Shown here: in pieces, positions 33,554 to 45,936 of the stretch
Numbering within the stretch: position 1 is the first letter of the stretch
Layout: every line of letters begins with the position of its first letter
Assembly: GCA_030141605.1 (NCBI GenBank)
Contig: JAQGDQ010000390.1
Location: 17,501-79,500, forward strand
Length of the DNA stretch: 62,000 nucleotides
Direction of reading: 5' to 3'
From: Tubiluchus corallicola
Lineage: Eukaryota > Priapulida > Priapulimorpha > Priapulimorphida > Tubiluchidae
Notes under the pieces: generated by a model
The model's input: the letters and a program-made list of their open reading frames with translations, nothing else
What the model was told of the DNA's origin: nothing
Databases searched by the model: none
Program-made: the position numbers and the translations under genes

Positions 33554-36500
33554 TCTCTTTCTCTTTCTCTTTGTATCTCTTTCTGTATTTCCAAGACAGT
33601 GGATTAGCTATTGTCATCTGAGTCTTTATACATTATTACATATCCTTCTAATCAAGGCATTATTACTGCAAATGATTTATAGCAACAACACTTGAGCTAG
33701 TGTAAAAAATACTGCTGGTCACTTGTATGATGTAGTGAACAATCATACATTGGAAATGCATAGCACTTTAAGCTTACGTGTTTAACACTCAATTAGTGTA
33801 AGTTCCCTGCTTTTGTTTCTGAATAGTTGTCTCATTCTCATTTTTCTAATTTGCAGGTTGCTGCTCGGTTCATTTTTCCATTCCGGTGACATGCACCTAT
33901 ACTTCAACATGGTTTCCTTCCTCTGGAAGGGTATGTCCTTAGAGAGAAGGTTTGGCAGTGCATATTTTGCCTACCTGCTTGCCGTACTGTCACTCACCGT
34001 CAACATAGTTCTTGTGGGATTGAGCTTTATTGCAGAGAGATTGTTCAATGATGGATCGTATCTCATGCAATGTGCAGTGGGTTTTTCAGGTACGTATTTA
34101 CGTATTTTTTGTACTTTTATAGAACTATTCTCCTTTAACAAATAGTACAACATTGATTTATGTCATGTTGTTTTGAAGTCAAGTTACCCATCCCATTTAT
34201 GGCAACATTTTAGATTTTTTGTTATTCGTATCATTTTAATACTTTGTTAGGTTCCTGCTGCTCGAATTTTTGATTAAACTAACAAGTTTGCAAACTTTAA
34301 ATTTAACTTGTGCACTGGAAAATGAGAATGAAAAAACAATGATTTGACTGATGTTTGGCTAGCTTCATTTGCTGTTTAATGCCGTTGCCTGTCCTTTTTG
34401 TTAAATACAACTTGAAACATGTTTATTTATGATGGGAAAAACAAGTAACAGCCAGCACCCACTCAATAAAAGACATGGTTTTTGTTCAGTTGCAACATTT
34501 CGACATGGTTACATGTCATACCCAACATTCACCATTAAAAATATACACCTTTACAGCCCACAGGCATTGGTCTGAAAATGAAGTGTGTCGGAGTCACTTT
34601 ACTCATTTGTCATTTGGCTTAGTATAACACGAATGTAAGTTTGCTATTTAGTATTGTCTTGTTTGGTTATCACAATGCTGATTTTTGTATATATTTTTTA
34701 CACTATATTTTTATTAGGTGATTCTTGCATGAAAATGCCATGTAACCTTGTCGAAACGTTGCAGATTTGTATCTGAATAAAACTCATGTCTTTTCTTTTG
34801 TGGGTGCTGGCTGTTATTTTTATTTGTATTGTAAATTACTTTTGTGCTTGTGCAGTCAATATTGTCAGTTTTCTAAATGTCAGTCTGACATTCTGCCATT
34901 TCACTACATCTTCATGTTGTAAAGGTATGACTTTTGTGGTGTCTAGGTGTCATATTTGCACTGAAAGTGATAACAACGTACTACCTTCCTCCGGGATCTA
35001 CGAGAGTCATGGGTTTTTTCCCGGTACCTTCACGTCTAGCTTGCTGGGCAGAATTGTTGCTTATTCAGGTAGCAAGAAAGACAATTTACAAGCTTTGCAC
35101 AGAAGCAGTTGTTATTCATTGTTTAGGGTGATAGGATGGTATGGGATTAAAATTAGCTGTATTTTTGAATATTTAATTTCTATTTGAAATATAACCATAA
35201 CTAGATCAAAATTTGTTAAAAACAGATCGTGGTTTTACATTTTTCATATTTTAATTGTACTTGAGTGGAATATTTTATTATTATGTTGCAAAAATTCTTA
35301 TAATATCATCAATAATTTTAATTTTTCTTTAATTTTTAATTTCTCTCTTTCTAGTTACTCGTACCGAACGCATCATTCCTAGGCCACCTTGCAGGAATTC
35401 TAGTTGGCATAGCATACACCAGAGGGCCACTTAAGTCGATTATGGATATATTTATGCTACCTCGTAAGTGCACAAATACGTCGAATAACTTGCACTGCTG
35501 GTAGAAAATTATTTAAGAAAAATATGACAAAAATTCTAATTCTCATTTACCATTAATAGATGATTCTGTCAAGAATTTTTTTTGTTTTAAATGTTAGTTC
35601 CAAAATTCAACATCATTTAACACTGTAAGACTGCTTATGTATGTAGCATTCAGAGTTGTTACCAATCCAATAATTTTGGTTCATTTTACTGATAATTAAG
35701 ATAGCAGTTTCAGTTTTGAATTTCCGATAATTACTATGCATCAGTGCCGAAATTTTTGGTTAATTGTCGGCAAAATGATGCCATAAAATTATAATAAATG
35801 ATGCCATAAAATTATAATAATGCAGAGAAATTTCTTACCAAAAAAAACTCCCTAAAGTTGGCGAGAATAGTATTTAATTCCAAATCTGTCTATGTAGCTG
35901 ACTATGTAGCTTAAATTACTGAAGCTAATCGTTTCCCTGGCTTATTCTCTTGCTCAAATAATTGTAGATGGTACTGAAAATTGTCAACCATGTCTTCACT
36001 TGCGAGAGTCTGCAGACACAATAGACGACATCCTGTCACAGCTATTTGAATTAAAGTTTTTTTTGACTTCGAGTAGTAACTTATAGATCCCTGTAATACG
36101 GTCTCAATGATTTGCATTGCTTTCCTCAAAAGTTTGGGCTTTCGTGCTGGCATAACAGCAAGTTTGTGTAATAAATTGTTTTGTGTAATAAAAAAATTGT
36201 ATTTTAACATTACCAACTTATCGTTACAACACGTTACAAAGTTACATTTTGCAAATTTGAATACGGAATAATTTTATATTGCCATACTTATTTGCATTGA
36301 CATGACATCAGATCATGTATCTTCAATTTTCAAAAGGCATTTTGGTTTTCATGTCGCTTTTAACTTGTATTTTGTCTTGGCTGTTGGTTCAAAGTTTTGC
36401 ATCAGTTTCAAATTTTTGTTTCAGTGACAACACTGATGGCTTTTATGCATTGCATCATATTTTGCATGGATACATGAATTTCTCTATCTCACCTACTGAT

Positions 36501-39500
36501 TCAAACTGCCGTCACCCCTTCAAGTGCTTAGCAAAGTTAGCATTGCTTAACTTTTGGAATACTTTTGAACTAAGTACTGGAACATGAAGTTTGTGGTTAC
36601 CTTGAAGAGTGACAAGATTTTCGTGTTAAATTTTCATTTGCATATTACTTACTGGAGTCCATTTTTACTTACTGAGTACTGAAATTACTTTTTTCAGAAT
36701 ATTCGCATTATTCTGATGCCAGTGGGAATGAATGGGCCAGCCGACCTCAGTCCAATTATACGTTCCATTCTTCTGGACGATCTGGTTACCGTAACCAAGG
36801 TAAACAGTTAATACTAAATCATGGTTGTCACATTTATTTACAAAAAATCTTGTTAACACGATGCCTAGAATAATGATGAAACCAATTGAAAATTTATGTA
36901 CTCCTTTATGAGAAGCAACTCTTAATGTATTATCATAAGCAGTGAATAACTAGAATGTGACTATCGTTTGATCAGCTCTTATAAACTGAATGTGCGTAAG
37001 TTTTTTTATAATTCGAGCGCATGTCAGCCAGAATCTGGCATGGTGTGGCAAGACTGGACTCTAACTTATTATCAAGGCACATGATCTAAGATTAGGCACT
37101 GAACCAGTAGCTGTGCCTTAGCCACATTCGGATGTATGTACATTCAGGTAAATAATCATAATCTGTCGAGGCAAACGATAAATAAATCGCCCAGAGTGAG
37201 TAGTTAACCCAGGTGTTCATGGGCCATTCACTGATGAGCATTGGTCACAAAACACATACATGACCACTCAGCTATACTTCTCTCCTCAAGAGTTGCAATT
37301 ACAAAAACTGAATTCAGCTGCACCTGTTTTCTTAGATTATTTTGGTGAAGTGAGACCTAGAGATGACAATGATCTCCGTGACAGTATGAGACAAAGTGAA
37401 GAAGATGAAGATGTTGCAGAAGCCATTAGACGAAGTCGAGAAGGTGAGTGTAGCTATTGTCACTTTGGCGAATTTTATATAGTTGAGACACTGAACCAGC
37501 AGAAGAGTCTTAATCATGTTTCGATGTTCAATCAATGAAATATAGTATTAACTTTCTATTGTGTGTGTGTGTGTGTGTTTTTGTTTATATGTATTTGTAT
37601 GATTTGTATGTATGTATATCTATTTGTGTTTGTTTGTATTTATAATCTTTATTTTTCTGCACTTTTGCTTGTACATGCACTTGCATGGTGAGGATTCATG
37701 TACCAGTTGTAAAAATTGTCTGATCTGAAACAAAATAAACTATGCTTATACTATGTAGAGCAGGTTTTGGTAGAGACAGCAGCTCACCTACCTGTTTACT
37801 AACCAGGCCGAGCTTCGCTTACCTTTATGTTTCTTGCCAATTTTATTTGTAATGAATAAGTTTTACTTCTGAGACTTAAATATTCTTTTTTGATTAGTTT
37901 TAGTTTGTTGCTTTTTGCTCATTCACTTTAATTGTTATTAAGTTTTAGTTCAACAGCAGAAGACAAAGGTTTCAGTATCCAATTCTGACCAGATTTTTAA
38001 ACTACAAATGCAGATGAGATAGTGCAGTGAGCTATCTTAGTTGTGTGAAGCAATATTATGGTTCTTCTTGCGATACCATGCCATTTTGTAATACGGTAAT
38101 TTTTGTTGATGGAAAATCCCATTATGCTCTAGAAAACTCAATCATGATTTCATTTTTCGGATGTTTTTAACTTCTACTTCTTTTGAAGAAAGACATTTTG
38201 GCAAACTGTGTTCCACAGTATTTCTTGGGACAGCAGAGCAAGCACATAACAAGTAAAAGTGGAACGTGTTATGCGACTAACTACACTTACAATGCTTTAC
38301 TCGGGTGTTCAGTTTCTCTTTTTCTGAACAGGGTTATACATTTACTGATGGAAAATAGAGAAGTAATGCAATAATTGTGCAGTTAGAAATAAGTATCCGG
38401 AACAAATATGTTTAATGTGAAAATATTGCACTGAAGCCAATTTTTCAGGTACACCCCTTTCAGGTGTATTGCAGTGGCTCGCCTCTTACGAAGTCATTGC
38501 ATATCAGCGTTGCATACTGGGTTTACCGAAACCGCTCATACGGAATGGCTTCGTGAATTCAGTTGGTGAACGGGTACGTGTTTTCCACCTCAGCATCTGT
38601 TCCGTAATTGCAACCAGCATGAGGAACGCCTGAATGAAGTCTGGCAGTTTCTTCCTATATGCGTTTAACTCACGTTTTTATGTCGTTGCTACTGTTTATG
38701 GAGCGTAAGTTTGCAACAACCCAGTATTGAACCCTGGACATTTGGGCTGCCGCCATTGCAATATTGATATTAAAATTTTAGTTTTTTCTTTTCGTACATG
38801 TGAATTTTTTTCTACTATTTGTTTTATTAATGCACGGAAGTTTGGGATGAGTTATTCATTTTGGTGTGTACTATGAAAGTACATTTTTACCTGTATGATT
38901 TTGTTAATCAATTTCATTTCAGATTACTACCATGCACAATCTCGATCAATGTCAGAATCTCAAGCAACACCCTCTGCCCCGCCTCCAGAGGATGATCTAC
39001 CTCATGACAACTGCTTGTATCCGGAAGAAGATGAAGATGTTGCAGAAGCCATTAGACGAAGTCGAGAAGGTGAGTGTAGCTATTGTCACTTTGGCGAATT
39101 TTATATAGTTGAGACACTGAACCAGCAGAAGAGTCTTAATCATGTTTCGATGTTCAATCAATGAAATATAGTATTGTGTGTGTGTGTGTGTGTTTTTGTT
39201 TATATGTATTTGTATGTATGTATATCTATTTGTGTTTGTTTGTATTTATAATCTTTATTTTTCTGCACTTTTGCTTGTACATGCACTTGCATGGTGAGGA
39301 TTCATGTACCAGTTGTAAAAATTGTCTGATCTGAAACAAAATAAACTATGCTTATACTATGTAGAGCAGGTTTTGGTAGAGACAGCAGCTCACCTACCTG
39401 TTTACTAACCAGGCCGAGCTTCGCTTACCTTTATGTTTCTTGCCAATTTTATTTGTAATGAATAAGTTTTACTTCTGAGACTTAAATATTCTTTTTTGAT

Positions 39501-40730
39501 TAGTTTTAGTTTGTTGCTTTTTGCTCATTCACTTTAATTGTTATTAAGTTTTAGTTCAACAGCAGAAGACAAAGGTTTCAGTATCCAATTCTGACCAGAT
39601 TTTTAAACTACAAATGCAGATGAGATAGTGCAGGGAGCTATTTTAGTTGTGTGAAGCAATATTATGGTTCTTCCTGCGATACCATGCCATTTTGTAATTT
39701 TTGTTGATGGAAAATCCCATTATGCTTTAGAAAACTCAATCATGATTCCATTTTTCGGATGTTTTTAACTTCTACTTCTTTTGAAGAAAGACATTTTGGC
39801 ATACTGTGTTCCACATTATTTCTTGGGACAGTAGAGCAAGCGCGTCACAAGTAAAAGTGGAACGTGTTATGCGACTAACTACACTTACAATGCTTTACTC
39901 GGGTATTCAGTTTCTCTTTTTCTGAACAGGGTTATACATTTACTGATAGAAAATAGAGAAGTAATGCAATAATTGTGCAGTTAGAAATAAGTATTCAGAA
40001 CAAATATGTTTAATGTGAAAATATTGCACGGGAGCCAATTTTTCTGGTACATCCCTTCTATATTGCAGTGGTTCGCCTCTTACGAAGCCATTGCATACTG
40101 GGTATACTGAAACCGCTCATACGGAATGGCTTCGTGAATTCAGTTGGTGAACAGGTACGTGTTTTCCTCCTCAGCATCTGTTCCGTAATTGCAACCAGCA
40201 TGAGGAATGCATGAATGAAGTCTGGCAGTTTCTTCCTATATGCGTTCAACTCACGTTTTTATGTCGTTGCTGATTATGGAGCATAAGTTTGCAACAACCC
40301 AGTATTGAACCCTGGACATTTGGGCTGCCGCCATTGCAATATTGATATTAAAATTTTACTTTTTTTTACACGTAAATTTTTTTCTACTATTTGTTTTATT
40401 AATGCACGGAAGTTTGGGATGAGTTATTCATTTTGGTGTGTACTATGAAAGTACATTCTTATCTGTATGATTTTGTTAATCAATTTCATTTCAGATTACT
40501 ACCATGCACAATCTCGATCAATGTCAGAATCTCAAGCAACACCCTCTGCCCCGCCTCCAGAGGATGATCTACCTCATGACAACTGCTTGTATCCGGATCT
40601 TAGCAACAATGTAAATAGTTACGAAAACATTCCTGAGAACAACGAGTACGGATGGAGGGCAGAAGTGGTTGGTAATCCCGTAGATATGGATGACTTGCGG
40701 AGACGGAGGTTGGCCAGGTTTGACAGTTAG
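32837..40730 (+). CDS. RHBDD1: Rhomboid intramembrane protease RHBDD1/RHBDL4 with duplicated UIM
   Basis: Coding exons: 32837-33063, 33857-34089, 34947-35068, 35355-35463, 36698-36799, 37336-37443, 38923-39069 and 40495-40730; all borders are GT-AG and all phases match, giving 427 residues. RHBDL4 is an ER rhomboid that cleaves membrane clients in ERAD. TM1 (GLLLLLSQLYRVGFDRIPPV) aligns closely with the vertebrate protein. The catalytic serine is in GFSG (Ser153, split by the exon 2/3 intron) and the catalytic histidine in GHLAG (His205). HLYFNMVSFLWKGM and the ExRxG-like LERRFGS box are present. The tail holds a ubiquitin-interacting motif, EDEDVAEAIRRSRED, at about 287-301 and again at 336-350, a Pro-rich linker, and a C-terminal RRRRLARFDS, the p97/VCP-binding motif of this family. 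Human RHBDD1 is shorter (315 residues); 49 of the extra residues come from the exon duplication. The start follows an acceptor at 32810. Confidence 0.96.
33329..33577. repeat. (CT)n-rich microsatellite, about 250 bp
   Basis: CTCTCT with TTT and CCC interruptions in RHBDD1 intron 1. It lies about 280 bp upstream of the exon-2 acceptor. Open frames on both strands here (Ser/Leu or Arg/Glu repeats) are artefacts. Confidence 0.96.
34448..34814. mobile_element. Tc1/mariner-type MITE in RHBDD1 intron 2
   Basis: Terminal inverted repeats of about 30 bp (ACAGCCAGCACCCAC...AAAGACATG), flanked by TA on both sides (34446-34447 and 34815-34816), as in Tc1/mariner insertions. It is 367 bp long with no transposase frame. 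It ends about 130 bp before the exon carrying VIFALKV. Confidence 0.8.
37398..39023 (+). repeat. Segmental tandem duplication, copy 1
   Basis: This 1,626-bp unit begins inside the UIM exon (GAAGAAGATGAAGATGTTGC), runs through the following intron and ends inside the Pro-rich exon (CTGCTTGTATCCG). It is followed directly by copy 2. Differences between the copies are a handful of substitutions and small indels, such as the GT run near 37560, so the event looks fairly recent. Confidence 0.97.
38923..39069 (+). other. Hybrid coding exon created by the duplication
   Basis: The first 101 nt are the head of the Pro-rich exon (DYYHAQSRSMS...DNCLYP) and the last 46 nt are the tail of the UIM exon (EEDEDVAEAIRRSRE). 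The length (147 nt) and phases (1 in, 1 out) keep the frame, and both splice sites are intact copies of the originals. Confidence 0.93.
39024..40595 (+). repeat. Segmental tandem duplication, copy 2
   Basis: A 1,572-bp second copy, ending at 40595 where the unique sequence GATCTTAGC resumes. The junction 39023/39024 fuses the start of the Pro-rich exon to the end of the UIM exon, making the 147-nt hybrid exon 38923-39069. The segments joined share only GA at the breakpoint. Confidence 0.97.
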
Positions 40731-40907
40731 CAGGCTGCCGGTGGCTGTTCCAGCTGTATTTTCTCACCTGTTGTTGTAAAAATTACATTTGGTCATATCA
40801 TGTTATGCCTTTTTTGCGTTTGCTTTCTCTGTGTGTGTCTACAGAAGTTGTAGAAGAACAGTTTTAACGTTTGTAAATAAATCAAGGCTGGTGTCATAAC
40901 TAAACCC

Positions 40908-40913
40908 AATAAA
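40908..40913 (+). terminator. Polyadenylation signal of RHBDD1
   Basis: AATAAA about 180 nt after the TAG at 40728-40730, with another AATAAA at about 40875. Either would give a short 3'UTR. Confidence 0.55.
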
Positions 40914-42105
40914 GAGTAAACTGTAAAAATGGGATTCATTTTAAGCTTTTAGAAATGTGAACACTTCAGATACATGAAGAAACTTCTAGAGATGTTCTTC
41001 ATTGGACTTTCAGTTTATTGAAAAATTTGAAATCTGATTTGAGTAAAACACAGATGAATTTTTTGATAACAAAGCCTTTAAAACTTTAAAGCTTTTGATG
41101 CCACTATAAAAGTCTGCTCATTTAGACATCATTGTATTTTATGAATACTTGCAACTTTCCCATTTTATCAATTGCTTTTATTCTGTGACTAACATGTTGT
41201 AATCATTTGGGAAATACTATATTTTCAGGATGTGACACACTTTCTAACTTGCAGTTAATGTAATGAGTTTTTGAAAACTGTTAAAAGAACTGAGTTATTA
41301 TGCTGTGTTTTTGTATTTGCTGTCAACACGAGTGACTACATGTTATTGTTTTATATATTTTATAGCGCTAAGATAATAAAATGTTCATAAATTTAAAGGA
41401 AAAGACAAGTGTCTTAGCATGTTGGGTTTACTTTACTGCTATCAGTTAAACTTAGAAAAATATAACAAAAGAATTACAAAAAAACTCTATGAAGCATTCC
41501 ATTAATTTTCAGTTAGGCTGTATGGAAGTTTTTTAGGTGCAACGGTTGCTGTCATACCGTTGAAAATCAAGACACAACTGGTGGTTTAGTGACTTCTCGT
41601 AAGCGCTTCATGACTTTCTGTGAGCGCATGCTGTTTAAACTGTGGTTCAAACTTCTGAAGCCTATCTACTGTTCATGCTAAATATGACATTAATTAGCTA
41701 TCTAATTTTTTGTGAAAACTTATCGTGCTTTTGATGGAAACTCACAGTACTCAGCTTCAGTTTGTGGACGACATCATTGGTGAAAGAATGGATATTCAAA
41801 ATGTGAGTGCCAAAGCTTCAGGCTTCAGGATTGCGACTTTAAAGTGATTTTACTAATTATGCGAGACGTTTTATTACATTCTTATTACCACATGCTGCTA
41901 ATATTTTTCACGAACACGCAAAAGGCTTGGCCTTTCCTTTATTATGGTTGGTCTTTGCTTGTTTTAAGCGAACTTATTTATTGATGCTTGCATTTTTTAA
42001 GCTAAAGACACCGTTCACTAACACCATTTTATTAAGCAAAATACACATTCAACTTAGCATGGATAGTAAATACGTAAATGTTTAAACTAATCTGCTGCAA
42101 AAACA

Positions 42106-42790
42106 TTGATAACCAGTAGAATCGACTATTGTAATAGCTTTTTGATAAATGTTCCTAAGTATAAACTTGAACAACTTCAATATTTGCAAAACTCGGCAGC
42201 TAGACTTACTACCTTTACATCCATTTTTCATCATTTGCATTTGCTAGCGATTGAGCAATCTGTTAAGCTGCTACTTGTATTTAAGGTGCTTCATGGCAAA
42301 ACACCTGATTACATTTGTGACATGAGTCGTCGAACATATGCCAATCAGTATAATCTGAGAACAAATGATTACCTTTTGCTTACGGTTCCAAAAGCGCGCT
42401 GTTCACTTTGGGTGGTAGGTCCTTTGCTGTTGCACGACAAACTCTATGGATCATTTTACCGGGGCACTTACGAACGCTAATGCTTTAAAATAGTACACAA
42501 TCATTGAAGTGATCATTTATTTGTCGTAATATTCTTGTATTTTCTGAATCTGCGTGTTTTTTTTATATTTACTTATTGTAATTTTATGAAATTTAGTAGG
42601 CTTATTGTTCGAGCATCATTTTTAAATCTGTCATGATTTCAGATATTTTTGTGAAGGGTCATTGAATATTGTCAATTGTGATGTCTATAGACTTAGACGC
42701 TATACAAAATAAATATTGTTATTACTGTTATTATTACTATTATTATTATTGTTATTATTATTGTTATTATTATTATTATTATTATTATAT
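42106..42790 (+). mobile_element. L2-like LINE, 3' end of ORF2 plus tail
   Basis: The frame 42106-42480 reads ITSRIDYCNSFLINVPKYKL, then LQNSAARLTTFTSIFHHLHLL, VFKVLHGKTPDYICDM and LLTVPKARCSLWVVGPLLLHDKL. This is the conserved C-terminal end of L2/CR1-group reverse transcriptases (SR-DYCN, L-VQNAAAR, FK-LHG--P-Y). A frame break after LTTFTSIFHH and the 5' truncation show an inactive copy. The 3' tail ends in AAATAAATATTG and a TAT/TTA run. Confidence 0.85.
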
Positions 42791-44273
42791 TAGCCCAAGC
42801 TTAGTGTTATTTCTCACTACATCTTGAAGATCCATTGAGCTCATAATTTAATATGCGTAACAAAAAATCATTAAACCTTATAATTTAGCACTTTGTATGC
42901 ACCCAATGAAGAAGTATCAATGGGTCATTTTTATAAATAGTTTGCACTCATTAGCTGCTTTCAGAAGGTGTGTTATTCGGGTGCTATGAACTTCAATTGC
43001 GTTTTTAATTGAGCATATCCAATTCTGTAAATTTTACTGTCAAGCAAACTGTGCATCACTCGTTTTTGATTCAATTTTAATTAAGGACTAGTTCTGCTAC
43101 CCTATAATACATTGACAGCTATGGCTGAAAACCTACAAATGGAGGTCATCGGGTATCGAAATTTTGAGACTCCTATGCCATACTAAAATGTTATCAAGGT
43201 AATAGCCTGTTGGTTTTAATGGTACATGGTAAAATTATTCATGAAAACTATAAACACCCATATAATATACAACAGCACAACTTCTGTATAATATATTATA
43301 TTATAAATATTAACTAATAGTAACAACTGGGTGTTTCTTGTATTATATTATCACATAAGTAAATTGAGTAAATGCTTGCTTAGGTGTCTATAATATACAT
43401 AATAAATATATCAGAATGACAGCATAATGCTCAAAATAATTACTGATGTATTGACACATACATTGGCACTTTGCAGTTTATAATTTAAGCTCAATGCTTA
43501 TTGCTTAGTATATATTCACTGCACCTTAATAATAATTAGTTGTCATTACAATAAAATATGTCTACACTTGTATTACCACTTTGGCACGCTGCATTACAAA
43601 CATATGCTGCAGCAGCAAAAAATCTAAAAAAGATAAAATGATGTACTTAAAGTTGAGCAGACAGCAAAAACAATTGTTTACGAAACTGTAAATACACAAT
43701 AAGTATGTCACATTTTACCAACATGAGTGGGGCATCTCTGATGAATCTATGAATACAATGTGTCACTATTTTGCAGCATGAAGCGATGCAGTAACACATA
43801 AATTTCTAAAAAGTAATATCAACTCTCTCAGCAGAGAAGTGGTTTTAAGTTCTTGGACCCTCCATATCACGTATTTAAGTTCAATGTTGCATGATCACAG
43901 ATGCGTAAACGCTACTGTCATAGCTGAAGTGAGGTGACCCATTATCGTTTGGAACTTTTGCTACCTTTTATGCTGTCGATGCTTCCACTCTTGCGAAGTC
44001 TACTCGGCTGTTTGTGGTCTTTATTCATGTTCGTCTCTAAACAATTTAAACAGAGTAACAACGACAAGTTTTAATCTACCCAGGCAACTATTAAAAATTC
44101 TCGCTATTTTCAAGATTCCCGCTATTATAATTCCAATTCAGATCATAAGCAAAGTTCTTTGCTCAGTATTCTTGAACATTCTAGACCTCATAGCGAAAAC
44201 TTCAATTTCTCAGGTTGTTTCAACAGCTCATTAGCAAATTTAGTAGCTTCCTATTAGGCAAACTTTTAAGAAG

Positions 44274-44623
44274 AATAAGCCTTTTCACAGTTCCAGCGAT
44301 TGATGATGAACCAGACAGCACATTTGTGTACACTTGACAACGCCTCACAGTCCATGTTACTCTAATAGTAACCGTTTTAACAGCTAGTTAGAACTTTACC
44401 TAGTTCAGTTTTTCTTGTTCCCGAGCAAAATCCTGTTAGTAAACCTCTCTAAGCATTGATTAATGGATAGTTAAGTAAGTTCCAAGCAAAACAATTGAAG
44501 TTATGCTTTATTTTACCCACATGTTACGTGACCGTTGTAGTGAAGACGCGTTGCTCCGGTATACTTAGCCTTTGACCCACAGCAACTCCTCGTGCACTCA
44601 ATGAAACTGTGAAAAGGCTTATT
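44274..44623. mobile_element. MITE copy A (AATAAGCCTTTTCACAG ends)
   Basis: About 350 bp with inverted ends AATAAGCCTTTTCACAGTT / AACTGTGAAAAGGCTTATT. Its right half matches the reverse complement of copy B at 46619-46990 (AGACGCGTTG, ACTTAGCCTTTGACC). No coding capacity. Confidence 0.8.
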
Positions 44624-44946
44624 ACCATAAAGATATTACAAGAACTTCGAAATATAGTCGAGCACACCACAAGCTGTTCCAGTCTTTGGTTTCTGTCTGC
44701 TGAATTCATACACCACAAACAGTTTGCCACATTTTGTTTTATAATATATATATATATATATAGAAATATTATCAATTTTTTTTATTAAAACAGCCTTATA
44801 TTTGTCTGACAACAGCAACTAAATAACTTTGTAACTGTGATGCTGACGCATACAAAAACCAAACAAATCACTTTTTTAAAAGCTACATACACAAAGAAAT
44901 ACAGTCAATAGAGCCTCAAGTAGAAATTCTAATGAGTGACATTATA

Positions 44947-45936
44947 TCAGGTGGTGCAAAAAAACGTGGTGAAGTTTTGATCACAATGTTATATGAAGAA
45001 AATAATGGATTTGCTTAAAAATTACCACACTGATGTTACATACGCTTATGTGTAAATGCCATAATTTTTAAGTCATTTCCTTAGATTTTTCCAAGGGTAC
45101 AGAAGTCTTAAAACAATAAGTAAGTTCCAGAAAAATTATGACACTATTGCTAAAATTTATAGCAAGTGCTCTATGTGGCCATCATTTTTACTGCAATCTA
45201 AATGAAGGCATTTCTTCCAACGACTAACACATTTTCTCACTTCTTTAATGGGTAGTTGGTTCCAGCATTCAACAATTTTTAGCTTTGAGTTCCTTTGCAT
45301 CATACGGCTCTGTGCAGCTGTTGCGTACTTTTTCCGGAGGATTAAGTTTCGTTTTTTTCTGGGCAACAAATCTTTATCAGTACTTTATTTTCAGTAGTAA
45401 AAACCAAGATGTAAAGTGGATTTGTGACTGAGGGCTTTACATATATGCCAACGTGACTATTTTACAATTGATGATTAGCTAACATTCATTTCAATTCAAT
45501 TCAATAGATTTATTTTGCAAAACACAAATACTTATGCACCACAAAGGCACTGGTGATCAATTTTTGTTAATACAAAATCAGGATATAATTCATGAATTCT
45601 GCACTAGAGACTTAAAAAACTAGCTTATGTTACGCCACTAGAACGTACTACTAATAGTTAGTGTGAGTTACAGTGGGCATTAGTAGTATTATCCCGGCAT
45701 TGTTCCAGCACTTAAATTTTTAAAATGCAAAAGTTTTAAATATAAATTGTTTTAAATATAAATTGTTTTAAATATAAAACAATAACTAAAATATTGTTAG
45801 AACCATAAACTTGTTACTTTCGCAACCAAAAGACAACATATCACAATATCACGCTGAGAAATTGGAACTTTATAGTGCACTTGCTTCTAATGATATTGCA
45901 GTCTAAACTTCGGCACATTTTTTCTGCACCACCCAA
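44947..45936 (-). mobile_element. Mariner-like DNA transposon remnant with TA duplications
   Basis: The ends GGTGGTGCAAAAAAACG and, inverted, GGTGGTGCAGAAAAAATG are imperfect terminal inverted repeats, with TA immediately outside on both sides (44945-44946 and 45937-45938). Inside lies a transposase 3' fragment at 45157-45369. A piece with a LINE/SINE-like tail (about 45485-45600, TTCAATTCAATAGATTTATT) may be a nested insertion. Confidence 0.75.
45157..45369 (-). pseudogene. Mariner-family transposase C-terminal fragment
   Basis: About 70 residues on the minus strand ending in WNQLPIKEVRKCVSRWKKCL and DGHIEHLL followed by a stop. A closing (N/D)GGHIEHLL with a preceding LP-x-V-x-W--CL segment is typical of Tc1/mariner/IS630 transposase ends. 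The catalytic DDE/D domain is missing, so it is non-functional. Confidence 0.65.

Noticed and set aside
33153-33621. Arg/Glu-rich and Ser/Leu-rich open frames of 80-154 residues
   Set aside because: They are translations of a CT microsatellite in RHBDD1 intron 1, with no unique sequence supporting a protein.
35911-36216. 101-residue minus-strand frame (AMQIIETVLQGSISYY...) in RHBDD1 intron 4
   Set aside because: No domain, signal or family resemblance, and antisense within an intron. Kept only as a possible transposon scrap.
37444-37535. Identical read-through peptides after the donors of both duplicated UIM exons
   Set aside because: They are identical only because the DNA was duplicated; this is intron sequence past a good GTGAGT donor, not independent evidence of coding.
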